A DNA stretch of 64,000 nucleotides from Helopsaltes ochotensis (Eukaryota > Chordata > Aves > Passeriformes > Locustellidae). The stretch spans positions 236,535 to 300,534 of the forward strand of contig VXBM01000544.1 of assembly GCA_013400155.1 (NCBI GenBank). The letters are read 5' to 3'. The notes under the pieces are model-generated. The model saw only the letters and a program-made list of their open reading frames with translations, made no database searches and was not told where the DNA came from. Positions 12,301-23,100 of the stretch are shown here, piece by piece. Made by a program: the position numbers and the translations under genes. The stretch's first letter is position 1, and the number at the start of each line of letters is the position of its first letter.

Positions 12301-15300
12301 GCACAAAAAAAAGCAAGCAGCTGTGCTGAAGTGGGCACGCAAAAGGCAGAAATCCCCATCAACCTCCTCTGCACACTCCAGAAAATGTGGGGTTTTGCTG
12401 GCATGAGTGCCAGGCAGGGCATTTCCACTCCCCCACTGCAGGTTGTCAGGGGAAGGGCAGAAGAGCCCCGAGATGAGCAGTTTCTCAGGTGCAGAGCCCT
12501 CTCTCACATCCAGTCCCAGGCTGGTTAAGCCCCTTGGTGCTGCCTGTTAGGGACAGGCAATACCCTCCCTCCCAGGCACCCCTGCCAGAGCTCTGGGGTC
12601 AATCAGTGCTGCCCCAGGGCGGAGTCCTGTGAGCTTAGGGTGAGTTTGCATGTTCTACACTAACCAAAAAAAAAAGGTTATGCCTGAAACTGATACAGCA
12701 AAAGGAATTATGCTGTTCATGCTGCACGGAGACGCCCTCTGATTTCCTATTAACCAAGCCCATAGTGCTCGCCTGTGGTCATTTATTCGCCGTGCACCTC
12801 TGAGAGTTCATGGGATGGATTTCCCTGTGCAAGGGCTGAGTCACACCATCCCCACAGCAAGGGTGCAGGTGTTGGCACCGTGTGCAAAGCCAGTCCGAGC
12901 TCCTTTGCGTGTACCTCCAGCAGCTGATTAACTCACATGGGTCTCCAAAATGTGGATACCTGCACAGCCAAGTAAATGCCCCCACTGTCACCCAAATGAA
13001 TGATGCCTCTGTGCCCCTTGATAGAGAATTGCTTCAATGTTTTACGCTTTCTGTCTGTACCAGATAGCAAACTTTCATAAATCCCAGAGGGGAAAAAAAT
13101 CAACAAAATCAGTCAGCAATGTAGCACACTATTTCTAGAGCTAAGGAGTGCCTTTGGACATCCTCTCCATGAAGGCTGCAGCCTTCGTGTGAGTTTATTC
13201 CCCATATGGACTGTTTCAGGCTTTGGCTTCATTTCAGTGCATCTGTAAGATGCTTCTTTAACCTCTCCTGTGTTTTTCCTCGTAGCAATCGAATGAGCTT
13301 TATCTCACCAGAAAGAGACGGTATTAATTCAGCAAGAATATTTGCCAATTCAGTTTCCGGGGAAGAGGAAGAAAGTTACATTCATATGGTAATGTCATTT
13401 TCACACAGCCATCCTTTGCTTTATTCTGCTCTGTCGCATTGATGGAGAATGCTGAAGTTTGTTTTCTAAGGGAAAAAAAAACGTTGAGGAGGTTTGTCCT
13501 TTGCCTTCTGGTTTGTTTTCTTTTTTTTTTTTTTTTCAAACGACGAGAGGGTTTTAAACCAAAGACACTGGGCCCAATTTACAGGGGGATAAGGGGAGCC
13601 CTTTTCCTGCTCTGCAGAACTCAGCTGTTCGCCCACGAATGTTGCTGAGCAGTTCCAAGAGATCACAGGGATCAGCCATATTTACATGAGAACCCATTAA
13701 GACAAAGGAAAATTAAATCTTTTCGCCTTTTAAAAGTGTGCCTTGCAAAATCTCCTAGGAAATGACAGAAAGCCGTTAGTGCACTTCCTAAGGAAACACA
13801 CCAAATATTGTGCAGAAACAGAACTCCCATTAAAGTCTCATTGCTTCTGCTTTGGCTGGTGGCACTAACCCCACTTCCCATCCCATGAAAGAACATCTGG
13901 CTTTGTGGCTTCCTTTTTTTTCATTTACTCTTTAGCCATATCTTGCAAAAGACCAGAATCTTGCTTTACTGTGAATTTTAGGTGGAAATGGATCTCAGAT
14001 CCATTTATCTGAGCCAGTGTCTACAGATCTGCTCCACAGCCAAAGCCCAATACCAACAGCTATAAAAATATATTGCAAAACTGACCACAGTCTCCATTTG
14101 AACCACAGTTTCAAATTTTAACCTACCAGACTGAAATCTGTTCAAGAAGGCAGTTCCAGTTGTAACCATTCCCCATTTGATTTTCTAGTCTAGGAAAACC
14201 TGTCACATGTTTGTGGTTATCTGTGATCTTATGAGAATAATTTTCAGTTTCTAGATTTGAACTGAATCTTCACAATTTCTTCAAATTCATTGAATGATGA
14301 TGTTTAAGTGGGTACCTCTGCAAATCTGAGCCTTCCAAGGGCTTGGATTGAGAAGCTGGGCACAAGTCCTTGATAAAAATAAATTGAGTGTAAATCAGCC
14401 TGTTTCATTTGTTTTCCCAGAATTATCAGAAGAAAAAGGGTCTCACAGTTTCTTTATGCCGTCCCACAATTATCAGTGCTATGCTGTGATTAGCAACCAA
14501 ATGCCCCCTTGGCACAGAAAATTATGTGGGCCCTGACTGTTCTCATCCACATTCTGCCAGGAGAATCTCCCAGCTCACAGCTGTGATCCTGTTTCCTTCT
14601 AGGATCATGTTTTTAGAGCATTAAAAGTTTTTCTTCTTTCCTGACAGGAACACAGACAGGCCACATCTCCATACAGTGGTGCTTTTCCATGGACAAGGAA
14701 GTCTAACCTTGACTACTTAGCACTGGATTTTAACTCTGCTTCCCCATCCCCTGTGCAGAAGGTACGAGCCACCTGACAAACCCCACAGCCTCCTGTCCTT
14801 CTGTGTGCTGGGAGGAAATCGAGACCCAGGGTTGCATTCTGCCCCCAGTGCCATGATGAAGGCAGTAGTGTTTCCAGCTGACTGTATTTGTGTCAGGCTC
14901 AAGATTAATGTGAGAAAAGCAGGGTGAGGGTGTGACCAGGCGCCCTTGGTGAGATTTGTAGGGATGCTGCTGACACGAGCTCGGCACAGGGTGTGGGGCT
15001 GCACTGGGAAGGGCTGCTGGGCAAGTGGGTTGATGCTTGCAGTATCTCTGCGTGCTCCTTCATTTTCATCAAGCCTCCACAAAGCCTTTCCTGCTGGTTT
15101 TCCCCCAAATCTCTTTGCAGTAACAAGTTTGCAGCCCGTGATAAATTCACAGGGGTAAAACTGTACCATCTCTTGTAATCTGGCACAACGTGCGTCTTTA
15201 TTCCTGCATCACCAAAACCAGTTCAACTTCCTTTGCAATGCTGAGAAAACGCGTTCCTTGTTCCAAAGAACTTCTAACCTGCCCAGGTGGTGGGTGGGCA

Positions 15301-15851
15301 CCCCTGCAAAGCAATGAACTGTGGTCAGTTTGGATCATTTTATGTCCTGTGTATCATCTTCCCCAGCAGCCAATACTCCCAGATGCAAAAGACTCAAGGC
15401 TCTTAAGCTTTCGTGTTTAAGCCCTCCCTGTATCTAAAATCAGTGAGGTTATCCCAGCAGCAGGATCACTGAGATGAGGAGAGAACGATTATCTGCATGG
15501 GAATAGCCAAGTTTCCCTGGGCTGGGCTGAGTGACAGGGTGACAGATGGATAATTGCAGCTAGAGCAGGCTGTAAAGCAATGCTTTTGTCAGCTGATGTC
15601 ACTGTGAGCTTCAAGGTGGAGTGAAGCAATCGAGGAAGGAGGGAAAGGGAAAACAGAAAATCAAGCTAAGTTTCACTAGCACCCCTTGTCGACCTGAAAA
15701 TTAAAACATTGTTTTTTATCTCTCTGTCCCGTAGAAACCTTTTCTGTCTGAGGAACAGAGAGTGGACTATGTCCAGGTAGATGAACAGAAGACTCAAGCT
15801 TTACAGAACACTAAGCAGGAATGGACAGATGAAAGACAATCAAAAGTATAA
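92..15851 (+). CDS. GAB3: GAB3, GRB2-associated binding protein 3 (5' partial; exons 2-10)
   Basis: Docking adaptor of the GAB/DOS family; it acts under the plasma membrane downstream of receptor and cytokine-receptor kinases. Nine exons (92-395, 6035-6239, 6690-7168, 9611-9666, 10730-10970, 11626-11707, 13286-13388, 14648-14761, 15735-15851) all have AG/GT borders and join in one frame to 566 residues plus TAA. Exon 1 (about 24 residues, start of the PH domain) lies upstream. In order the protein shows most of a PH domain (AWRKRWFVLRRGRMSG), the GRB2-SH3 ligand PPPRPPKP, two PI3K-p85 sites (YVPM, YIPM), a second GRB2-SH3 RxxK motif (PPPVNRDLKP), a third YxxM (YIHM) and a C-terminal SHP2-type site (DYVQVDEQKTQAL). 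The PH insert (ECEVLKHSGPNFIKKEFQNN), the RRISLSSLDN block and the QEWTDERQSKV tail separate GAB3 from GAB1 and GAB2. The expected total of about 590 residues matches the human protein. Only the + strand is coding here. Confidence 0.97.
396..6034 (+). other. GAB3: GAB3 intron 2
   Basis: A 5.6 kb intron. Apart from a short antisense CR1-like fragment near 5010-5112, I see no coding exon, RNA gene or tandem array. Sequence becomes GC-rich in the last 300 bases before exon 3. The many short open frames on both strands have no recognisable product. Confidence 0.8.
5010..5112 (-). repeat. CR1-like LINE fragment, antisense
   Basis: The stretch reads gagtcacagaccc...gaagggacctgcagggatcatccagcccaactcc...ggtggccccaagaattgcaccatgtgcctgag in outline. 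That is the reverse-complement form of an avian CR1 3' region. It is a diverged, truncated copy inside GAB3 intron 2. Confidence 0.65.
6035..6239 (+). CDS. GAB3: GAB3 exon 3
   Basis: Acceptor attgcag, donor AACAG|gtgagc, phase 1 in and 2 out. It encodes the Ser/Thr-rich linker after the PH domain. The conserved block VFLPDYLFLSNCESGKL corresponds to LFLPDYLVLSNCETGRL of human GAB3. Strongly GC-rich compared with the introns. Confidence 0.94.
6375..6612 (-). repeat. LTR-like dispersed repeat, copy A
   Basis: The stretch around gccacctctccaattccactgg and tgtgagaaagaactaag...tcagaaaggctgcaagaatcagggc matches, in the opposite orientation, a second copy at 11032-11285, and less well a third copy at 19852-20135. 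Strand is inferred from copy C, where the reverse strand carries TATA-like and AATAAAG signals in LTR order. It has no coding capacity and is probably a remnant of an endogenous retrovirus LTR. Confidence 0.6.
6690..7168 (+). CDS. GAB3: GAB3 exon 4 (proline-rich, GRB2 SH3 ligand)
   Basis: Acceptor ccttgcag, donor GGAAAG|gtgagg. At 479 nt it is the longest coding exon. It begins RCDSWSNSDRSLEQ, a block conserved in GAB proteins. It includes VFVDSLQ, then an Ala/Pro-rich stretch longer than in human, SSSSPLLGTPL, and the SH3 ligand PPPRPPKP at 7003-7026. It ends with LVPRRISLSSLDNVRNWK, which includes a 14-3-3/basophilic-kinase-like RRISLSS site. Confidence 0.96.
7169..9610 (+). other. GAB3: GAB3 intron 4
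   Basis: A 2.4 kb intron with no coding exon, RNA gene or clear transposon that I can recognise. The 3' half is AT-rich, with a normal pyrimidine-rich acceptor (tttttattcccttgcag). Confidence 0.7.
9611..9666 (+). CDS. GAB3: GAB3 exon 5 (56 nt)
   Basis: The small exon encodes ADMEGSSLRSRDKRLSLNL. Human GAB3 has ADVEGQSLRHRDKRLSLNL at the same place. The donor is TTTG|gtaagt. The phases (1 in, 0 out) fit both neighbours. Confidence 0.94.
10730..10970 (+). CDS. GAB3: GAB3 exon 6 (PI3K p85 sites and second GRB2 site)
   Basis: Acceptor cccgcgcag, donor AAGT|gtaagc. It carries YVPM (10781-10792) and YIPM (10832-10843), both consensus p85-SH2 ligands when phosphorylated, then SPLPELPSDVEPPPVNRDLKP. 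The last part (10931-10960) is the RxxK-type ligand of the GRB2 C-terminal SH3 domain. GC-rich. Confidence 0.96.
11032..11285 (+). repeat. LTR-like dispersed repeat, copy B (inverted relative to copy A)
   Basis: The reverse complement of this stretch reads gccacctctccaatcacactgg, tgtgtgagaaagaacta and acatcagaaaggctgcaagaatcagggc, shared with copy A at 6375-6612. It begins only about 60 bases after the donor of GAB3 exon 6. The inverted pair encloses exons 4, 5 and 6. Confidence 0.62.
11626..11707 (+). CDS. GAB3: GAB3 exon 7
   Basis: Acceptor cttacag, donor CCTTA|gtaagt. It encodes (S)RPPPLDLRNLSTIREHAAVTRMWTVP(Y). Human GAB3 has SRPPPLDLRNLSIIREHASLTRTRTVPC at the same place. The block is conserved throughout the family. 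Confidence 0.95.
11708..13285 (+). other. GAB3: GAB3 intron 7
   Basis: Non-coding. It contains an A10 run at about 12666 flanked by short inverted arms and a perfect 16-bp palindrome (gaaggctgcagccttc) at 13171-13186. I see no gene. Confidence 0.7.
13286..13388 (+). CDS. GAB3: GAB3 exon 8 (third YxxM)
   Basis: Acceptor cctcgtag, donor CATATG|gtaatg. It encodes NRMSFISPERDGINSARIFA followed by an acidic stretch and SYIHM. Human GAB3 has SYIEM here, so the p85-type YxxM spacing is kept although the +2 residue changed. Confidence 0.95.
14648..14761 (+). CDS. GAB3: GAB3 exon 9
   Basis: Acceptor cctgacag, donor CAGAAG|gtacga. It encodes EHRQATSPYSGAFPWTRK, then LDYLALDFNSASPSPVQK. The LDYLALDFN block is the conserved first SHP2-region tyrosine of GAB proteins. 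Confidence 0.95.
15735..15851 (+). CDS. GAB3: GAB3 exon 10 (terminal coding exon, SHP2 site)
   Basis: Acceptor tcccgtag. It encodes KPFLSEEQRVDYVQVDEQKT and then the tail QALQNTKQEWTDERQSKV, with TAA at 15849-15851. The YVQVD tyrosine (codon 15768-15770) corresponds to the SHP2-binding site of GAB1/GAB2. The tail matches human GAB3 nearly residue for residue. Confidence 0.97.
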   Translation, partial: KPFLSEEQRVDYVQVDEQKTQALQNTKQEWTDERQSKV

Positions 15852-18800
15852 AGAAGATTTGGGATCTGGAGGGGTTTTTTTTTGCACTGGAACCACAATG
15901 TTAATGAAGCAGCTATCAATCACAGTAGAGCTCAAAGGCAGAGAGAGCTGTAAGATTCTTACAGTCTGTAGAGGCATTTTGACTGGAAACCTTTGATTTC
16001 AGCTGGAAGAAGTCTGAGTGAGTGAGTGGTTCACTGATGACTGAAGTAATGCATTAATTAGCCTTTTTACTGCCCTTACCAGTATGCTACATGGTACCAT
16101 TTTCTGGCATGATTCTGCAACGAGTCATACACTTAACGTTAACAAATCCACTACAAGTTGTATTAATCTAGTTCGTCCTGCCTTCTCCTTCTGTTGCATA
16201 ATTCCTAGTTGCTAAAAAGCTATTTTTTGATATTCCTACGAATGCTGCAGGTGCTCGGAGTGCTTTTATGGCAGCAGGCATCTGACAGGTTTCGGTGACT
16301 AATCAACTAAGGGCTAAAATACTGAAACAATAAAAAAGGACTTTTTGAACATGTAGTGCTTAAGCAAAGAGGATTTTGAAAAATATTTTCCTCCCCCCGG
16401 GGTTGAAAAGTTCTGGCTGATGCTGTCAGAACTCCAAACAGGACTACGTACCCATGCAACTGGAATGCATGGTCTTTGACCCTCTGGATGAAGGTCATTG
16501 TATTAAGCTTCTTCCCTCCATTGTGGCTCATCCTTGTCACTTTTCTGTCTGATTCCTACTGATGTTTTCTCCCCCGTCTTGGGAAGTGTCTTTGGCACAG
16601 CACAGCTGCTCTTCTAGTAGGAGGCTGCAGCCACACAGCTCTTGGCTGGCTAAAAAATAGAAAGGGAAGCTGTGAGCCTGTTTCTGCAAGCCTTGAGAGA
16701 GCTGGCAAAGGATCAAGACTGCTTTCATCTGAAGGGCAGAAGAAATGCCATTGGAATTGCTGGTAGCAGTCGTCAATCTGATTGTTTCACTAGACCCACC
16801 CCAGAACAAAAAAGCATTAGGAAGTGCAGCGTGCTCGGAGCCTGCCAAAACAGGACAACAATGTGCTCTCGCAGCATGGGGACCTCTGGGCTCAGGAAGT
16901 TTATCTACCTTGGGACTGGTTACCGGCACTATCTCAGGATAACACGTGTGTACAGTTTATAAAATATTTAACTTTCAACGCTCGGCTGCGGTCTTTATTT
17001 TACAGAGCCACAGAGTGACTCCTGGAAGTAGGCAGGGACGCTGAGTGACCCACACTGGATTTGGTCTCGCAGGCTTGGCTCCTGGAGATGAGTCCCAGTA
17101 GCCATAAGAGGTCTGATCCCGTCAGCACGGACAGACAGACAGGACCCTCACAAAAGATTTCTCCTCTGACCGTGGCAACTCGCTGGCCTCCCTTGGTGTG
17201 CCTCTTGTTGCCACCTTGCATTGCTGTAACCCATCCTAAAAATTCTGATCCCCAGAGGTCCTAGAAGTGTCATTGCAGAAACCTTTTCAAGGCTCCTCCT
17301 CACCTCCTCCCCACAGCCCGTGCGCTCCCATCGCTCAGGCACTCGGGGAGGGGGAGAGGCAGCACACCCAACACAAACACACTTTTCCTCCTACCTCAAG
17401 AGAGCTGAAGGGCTTGCAAGTCTCCCTGCTCTTTTAGCCCGGCCCCTGGGGATCTGTGGTGACCAGGATCTCACCAGGTTAACCCTGCAAGGACAAGGTT
17501 CACCAGCACCTTCACTGACTGGGGCAAACTGGGCACCTGCGGGAAAAGCAGGGTTAGCCCTGCGGATTGCTGACCTGCTGCTCCCTCCTGCTCTGCTCCT
17601 GCCCCTCCCCACCAAAGCTCTCAAATGAAAGTTGACGTTCATCAAAAATTTTGAAAACAATTCCGACTTTTCCAGATATATACGCCTTGTCCGTCTGGTG
17701 TGAAATTTAATTTGTTAAAACCCAGCTGGTTTGCCCTCCAACTGATTTAGCAGAGCCCATGCCCTGGGAGTGATACCGTGGCAGGGGCAGGGCATCTGGG
17801 GAGAGGCAGGGGAGATCTGGACCTGCACAGAGGGATCAGAGAGAGGGCAGCATGGAAGGGCCACAGATACTGAGACCTTTGCCTTTCTGCTCAAAAGAGT
17901 TGCTTTTCTTTCGAAGTGTGCAAATAGCACTGCTGAAAGCTCTTGGTATGCTCTGAGGTACTGACAGGGTTAAAAGCCCAGCTAAAAGGTGTTTTAAATT
18001 ACAGACAACCTCCACAAAGGGGGAGTGAAGCTGTGTTCTACTGCAGATCCTGGATGTGGTGGCAGGGCAGCCTCTGATGCTGATCAGAATCGCACACAGA
18101 AAACTCACGCACAGAAAATCACAGATCAGTTCGTGTTTGACTGGAGTGTTTCCTTTCACGCTGTCAGAAAGGCTTCTGAAGTGGAAAAACACCAAGTTAT
18201 TGGAGACAACTGACTCGCTTGCTATTCTAGTTTATTGTAAAAATATTTAAACTTCAACAAACCTGGCCAAAGGATCATTCGGAGGTTTAAAGAAAGAGCT
18301 GTACCTGGATTTTTACTGCCCTAAAAGGACATAAGCATTTAGCTTGACAGGGACTGTCCTTAGATCAGAACGGCCCCTTTCAACTTCCTGTGGCCCCTGC
18401 TTGCCCTCACAACACTCTTATCTTGATCAAATGCTGCTGGCTGGTTTCTAACTTTCACTTTTAACCAAGAGCTAAGTTTGAGGGTTTATTGCAAATTTTC
18501 ATGTACCATGTTTCTACCAGCTGCTCCAGGGCCCGTGACATACGTTCTTGTGCAAGTACAACACATGAAACAAGGAGCAATTAAAAAATACTGGGGAAAA
18601 AAATTTAAAAGCAGAGCAGTCCTTCTCAAAGGCTTTTTTTTCTCGTTTGCTTTTTGGACTGAAAACTACATTTTACATTTATAATTCCTCTATGACAGGA
18701 GGCAGCACTCGTTTCCTTACTGGCAGAAAGGAGCACTTAACCTGAGAAATGCCAGGAGCAAGGTGTTCTCAGGCAGCTCACTTTGCCAGGAGCAGCACCT

Positions 18801-19253
18801 GCTTTCTTCACTGTCCCTAACTGCATCCTAGATGTAGATTTTGGAGCTGCATTCATTCACCTGCAGGGATTCAGAAGTTCAGTAACTCAAAGACCTTCAG
18901 ATGCTGTGATGAGAATGAAGCACAGGGCAATGCCTTCCCTTTGTCCCCCCTGTTCTGCAAAACTTGCTCAGGTTTAAAAAAAAATATAAAAGCCACCAAA
19001 ATAGCAGACATTTGCCACGTCAAAGCCAGGATGTTTTTTGTTTTCAAATAAAAACAAACTTGTGCAAATGAAGCATTATACTTTTTTTTTTTTTTTTTTT
19101 TTGTAAATCTGTGGGGAAGCATTAAACAGTCATCTCTGTTAGGAAGGGACAAGTCGTTGCTAGAGGGAAGGCGCTCACCTTCCTCCTGTTTCATTGTAAT
19201 GTTTGGTGTATATATTTGCACATTAAACTGTATCTTTTTTTTTTTCTAATAAA
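15852..19253 (+). other. GAB3: Probable GAB3 3' UTR
   Basis: No open frame with a recognisable product follows the stop. The sequence ends in an AT-rich block with a T22 run (from about 19081), a T11 run and AATAAA at 19248-19253, a reasonable distal polyadenylation signal. An earlier AATAAA at 16329-16334 could end a shorter transcript. The UTR extent is inferred from these signals only. Confidence 0.5.
19248..19253 (+). promoter_or_regulatory. GAB3: Candidate distal polyadenylation signal of GAB3
   Basis: Canonical AATAAA after a T-rich element, at the end of an AU-rich stretch typical of UTR ends. The alternative at 16329-16334 has the same hexamer. Which one is used cannot be decided from sequence alone. 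Confidence 0.45.
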
Positions 19254-19851
19254 TTAATATAAAAGGTAGCTGTGATCTTTAATTATTTGGACAAGTGGGA
19301 TAAGCTCCCACATTTTTCATTTAATGCTTTTCCCATTTTTTAATTCTGTTACTGGGCAGTGACTCGTTCACGTAAAATATTTGGACGCAAATTCAAATTC
19401 AAACCAATTGGCAAACAAGCGTCATGTGCCTGTGTATCAGGGGGATTATTTGCAGAATAACAAAGAACTCTGAAGCTGTGACTTGGCCTCCTGTCTGTAT
19501 CCCCCTGGCACAGGGTCAGGCCCCCAGCCCCAACTCCTGCTGCCACAGCCAAGGGGCAGGAAGGGGCCACAACTCCTGACCCACCCCACAGACCACGAGC
19601 ACAGATTTATTCAGCACATGCTCCGGCCTTGGATGCAAAGATTAGTTGCTGTTTAACCTGGGTAAATTAATGGTTAATTGCCCCGTGCTGAGGAGTGTGG
19701 CTGCTGGTGATATAATTCCCACATGCAGCAAGCTGGGGAAGCGGGATCCTTTCAATATCTCAGGATGTGGAAGAGGAGCCAAGGCAGAACACGGGAGCAG
19801 AGCTGAGCAAGCCTTGCTGCTAACAAGCCAGGTAGTTTGGAAATAGTTTAT

Positions 19852-20135
19852 TGTCGAGATGGGAAGAGACCACACTCACACGCTGAATCATCCAAAGCAA
19901 GAAGGCATCTTTATTTACAAATCTCGACATTTATAGAATTCTAAAGGTGACCATGGATTAGAGGGTGCCACCTCTCCAACACCCTGGTCAGACCAACAGT
20001 GTCCATCAACTCTCTCCTCCTCCATGAAAGTACGAAAAACAACTTTTTGTTTACATTTAAGTGCGTGACAAAACTCCAGTACAGATATAAAAACATCAGA
20101 AGGTCGATACTTGAGAACGGCAGGGCAACAGCTTA
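19852..20135 (-). repeat. LTR-like dispersed repeat, copy C (minus strand)
   Basis: Read on the reverse strand it has a TATA-like ctataaatg, then AATAAAG, and ends ...ccatctcgaca at 19852, the order TATA / poly(A) signal / CA terminus expected of an LTR. It shares gccacctctccaac and aaaaacatcagaagg with copies A and B. Diverged and without coding capacity; most likely a solo LTR of an old endogenous retrovirus. Confidence 0.55.
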
Positions 20136-23100
20136 TTTATTGCCTCAGGCTAGTGCCACTTCTGGATCTGCAGGCTTTGGAATCCTGGCTGGAGAGCCAC
20201 CGGGGCGGATGGAGGCACTGATGGGAACTTGTCTGCTCAGCTCCAGACACACAGACACGTGTGGCTTCGATAAGGCTTGGCCTGCAGCCTTGGTGGAAGG
20301 GAGCTCGGTGACACTTTGTGTTTGGTCTTCAAGGGAGGGCAGGTCCCACAAATAAAAAAGGTCAGATAAGGTCTGACTGCTGGGGCACAGCTCTCCCAGC
20401 AGAGATGGCAACAGCCCTTTCATCAGAGGGCACTTCCCAGAAAAGAGAGCTGCACCTCCTCCTCAGAGCCACCCTCAGCCCTGCCACCGTGGGATGAGCC
20501 AGGCAGCTCCCAGGCTTCTCACACCTCCCTGCAAAGTACCTTAGTGATTGGATGATAATAATAAAAATAATAACAATAACAATGTGAAAAAACTGTCAGC
20601 AAAATGTCTGCATGTGTAAGCACTTGGGTCTATAGAGGCTGGCCCCTCTGGTTGTATCTGCAATTTCAAACCACATCAAATATTTCCCTGAAGCAAAAAG
20701 CCACAGAGCCACACACAACCTTTTTCAAATATCCAAGTTTCCAGTCCAGCACTTTTTTGTCTCTTCAGCTCTTTTGGTTAAAGTGCAATTGCTTTGGTGT
20801 TTTTTAGTTGGAGCTGCTCAGTAGAGCATCTGCCTCAGAAACAGGCATTCCTTCGTGGTTCTTGGACTCTGTTATCAATTCAGGGTCACAGTGGTGATAT
20901 CTCATTTCTCTCCAGGAGATCTCCAAGAGTTTTGGCAACCGAGCCATAATTTTCTTCCAATTTTTCATGTGGGCTTTGCAGGACAGTGACTCCCCCCAGG
21001 CCAGTGGCAGCAGCAGAAACAACACTGAATTTGTGGGGTCTTAGTCCTGCACTTCTGCTAGCAACTTATGCAGGCTTCACACTGTGTTTTGACAGGTCTT
21101 GAGATCTGCCTTTCCCATCAAGCAGCATCTGAAGCTCCTCTTCCAGTTGTTTAGGGCAGAGGGTGCAGAGGGACTGGCTGTGGGGTTATACATATTTATG
21201 GGAGCACGCTGGGGCACCAATTCCAGCACAAACAAAGGATGCCCTGGCAGAGGCTCAGCCCGTCCCCACCTGGGGAGCTGATCCCAGGCCCTGTTGTAAT
21301 GCAGGAACGAGCAGGGAGCGACCCAACCTTTCATTCACTGTCCTGTTCTGTTCCACTTTGCTTTTCCTTTCACATCCGATTTTAGCATAAGCTCATTGTT
21401 AAGCAGCCCCAACATCCTGCTCCGACAGCTTTCAGATCTTGGCCCTGGCATGTCCATCCCTGTGTGAGAGCCTGACATGCCCTTGCTCTCTGGTGGGCTC
21501 ACACGGAGGGCTTTAAAGCTGGGAGCAGTCTGAGGGGGCGTTTTCATTCCGTGTGTCCGTGGTGGTTGTTGCAGCTCAGCTCGTGCCTTCCTTCAGAAAT
21601 GCTCCATCCTCTGTCCAGGAGCTCAGCTTCTTGGAATTGCCTCTGACTATGCTGCTACCTTCAGATGGCTGGGTTTGCTGCCATCATTTCTTAGCATCCT
21701 TCCCCACGTGAGCAGCAGCATGGGGGAGACCTGCTCTATATTTTCCCCCAGAAGGGAAAAACCACAGATCCCTCCCATGAAGGATCCATTCTGCCACCTT
21801 CTCCAGCAGACTGTCACTCTGCCACTGCTTTGGTTTTCTCTGGGAAAAAGTGTTTTGCAGAGTTACACAACAACAAAAAGGACGAGACATCAAATAGAGG
21901 CAGCACTGGCAGGTGTCTGCAAGCACTTGAGGTGGTGCCAGAAGGCAAACAGAGCTTTTTCCTTGAAATTTCCAGATCAAAATTCAGGACAAGCTCTAAG
22001 TGCAACCTTTCATACAGCCTGAAAGTGAGAATTCCTCTACAGAAAGACATGGAGGATTGAGCAACACAGGGATTTGTAAAACCAACCCCTGAGGTCTCCA
22101 TAACTCTTCCATGTCTCTAATTAGCATTAATGCAGCTTTCAGGAAGCAGCCAGGCTTATCAGACAAAGTTTTCAGGAATCTAGTGGGGCTTGGATGCCCC
22201 CACCACAGTGACATCCCTGTCAACAGCCCCAGTTTGAGGCACTGAGGTGTTCCCCTTCAAACCTGACCTGTCCCAGCAGGGTCTGGTCACCCTGACACAG
22301 CTGTGCCCAGCTGCAGCAGCCCCAGAAGGGCTGCAGGGACACGCTGACCCTCTCCTGCCTCCTCCTGCTGCTGCTGCTTCTCCTGCCAAGAGCCTCACAC
22401 CCACAGGGCTGTGCCCTGGGGGCCCCAAAAATCCAGAGGTTGAAGATTTGCCCTTGGCCATAGGAGCAGGGGACTCGGTCACATCTTAGGGTATGTTCAG
22501 TCAGACTGTGAACAATTTATTTTAAAGCACTGAGCAAGCCCAGTGTACTGATGCTGGCAAATGAAGTTCCCCCAAAATGTTAAGGGCTTCCCAGAAGGAA
22601 ATATATCTGGCTTTTGGTGTAAATTTCATCCATGAAATGACAGGACAGCAAGGCAGTCTGTTTACAGTTCAAAACACGAGATGTCCTTTTAGAAGTGTTT
22701 TTAAAATAAAAAAGCAGAAGATTCATCATTTCTCTGGTTTAACTTCCTCCAGAGTTAGTGAGAAATCATCAGGAAATGGCACTGAAGGAAATCCATCCTG
22801 TTCTGCCTGGTCAGCACAAGGAACGTGCTCCTCAGAGGGCAGTGGAGGGGGGCTCTGCCTCCTCCCAGGCAGAGCTGAGCAGGCACCAGAGACAGCTCAG
22901 GAGTGAACCTGCATGACATGTAAAGACAAAATGATAGAGGAGAAAAAATAGAGATGGATTTCCACCATCAGCACACCCAGAATCTGACTTTTGCACCGAA
23001 TTAAAATTTGGAATGACTCCAGAAATGTCAGCAATTCTTTTTCCCATGTTTATACATAGGAAAAAAAAAAAAAAGCACACTTTACCACCCATAAACATCT

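Noticed and set aside
92..15851. Identification of the first gene as GAB2 or GAB1
   Set aside because: The PH insert, the RRISLS.LDN block, the three YxxM sites and the QEWTDERQSKV end match GAB3, and the VBP1 neighbour fits Xq28 synteny.
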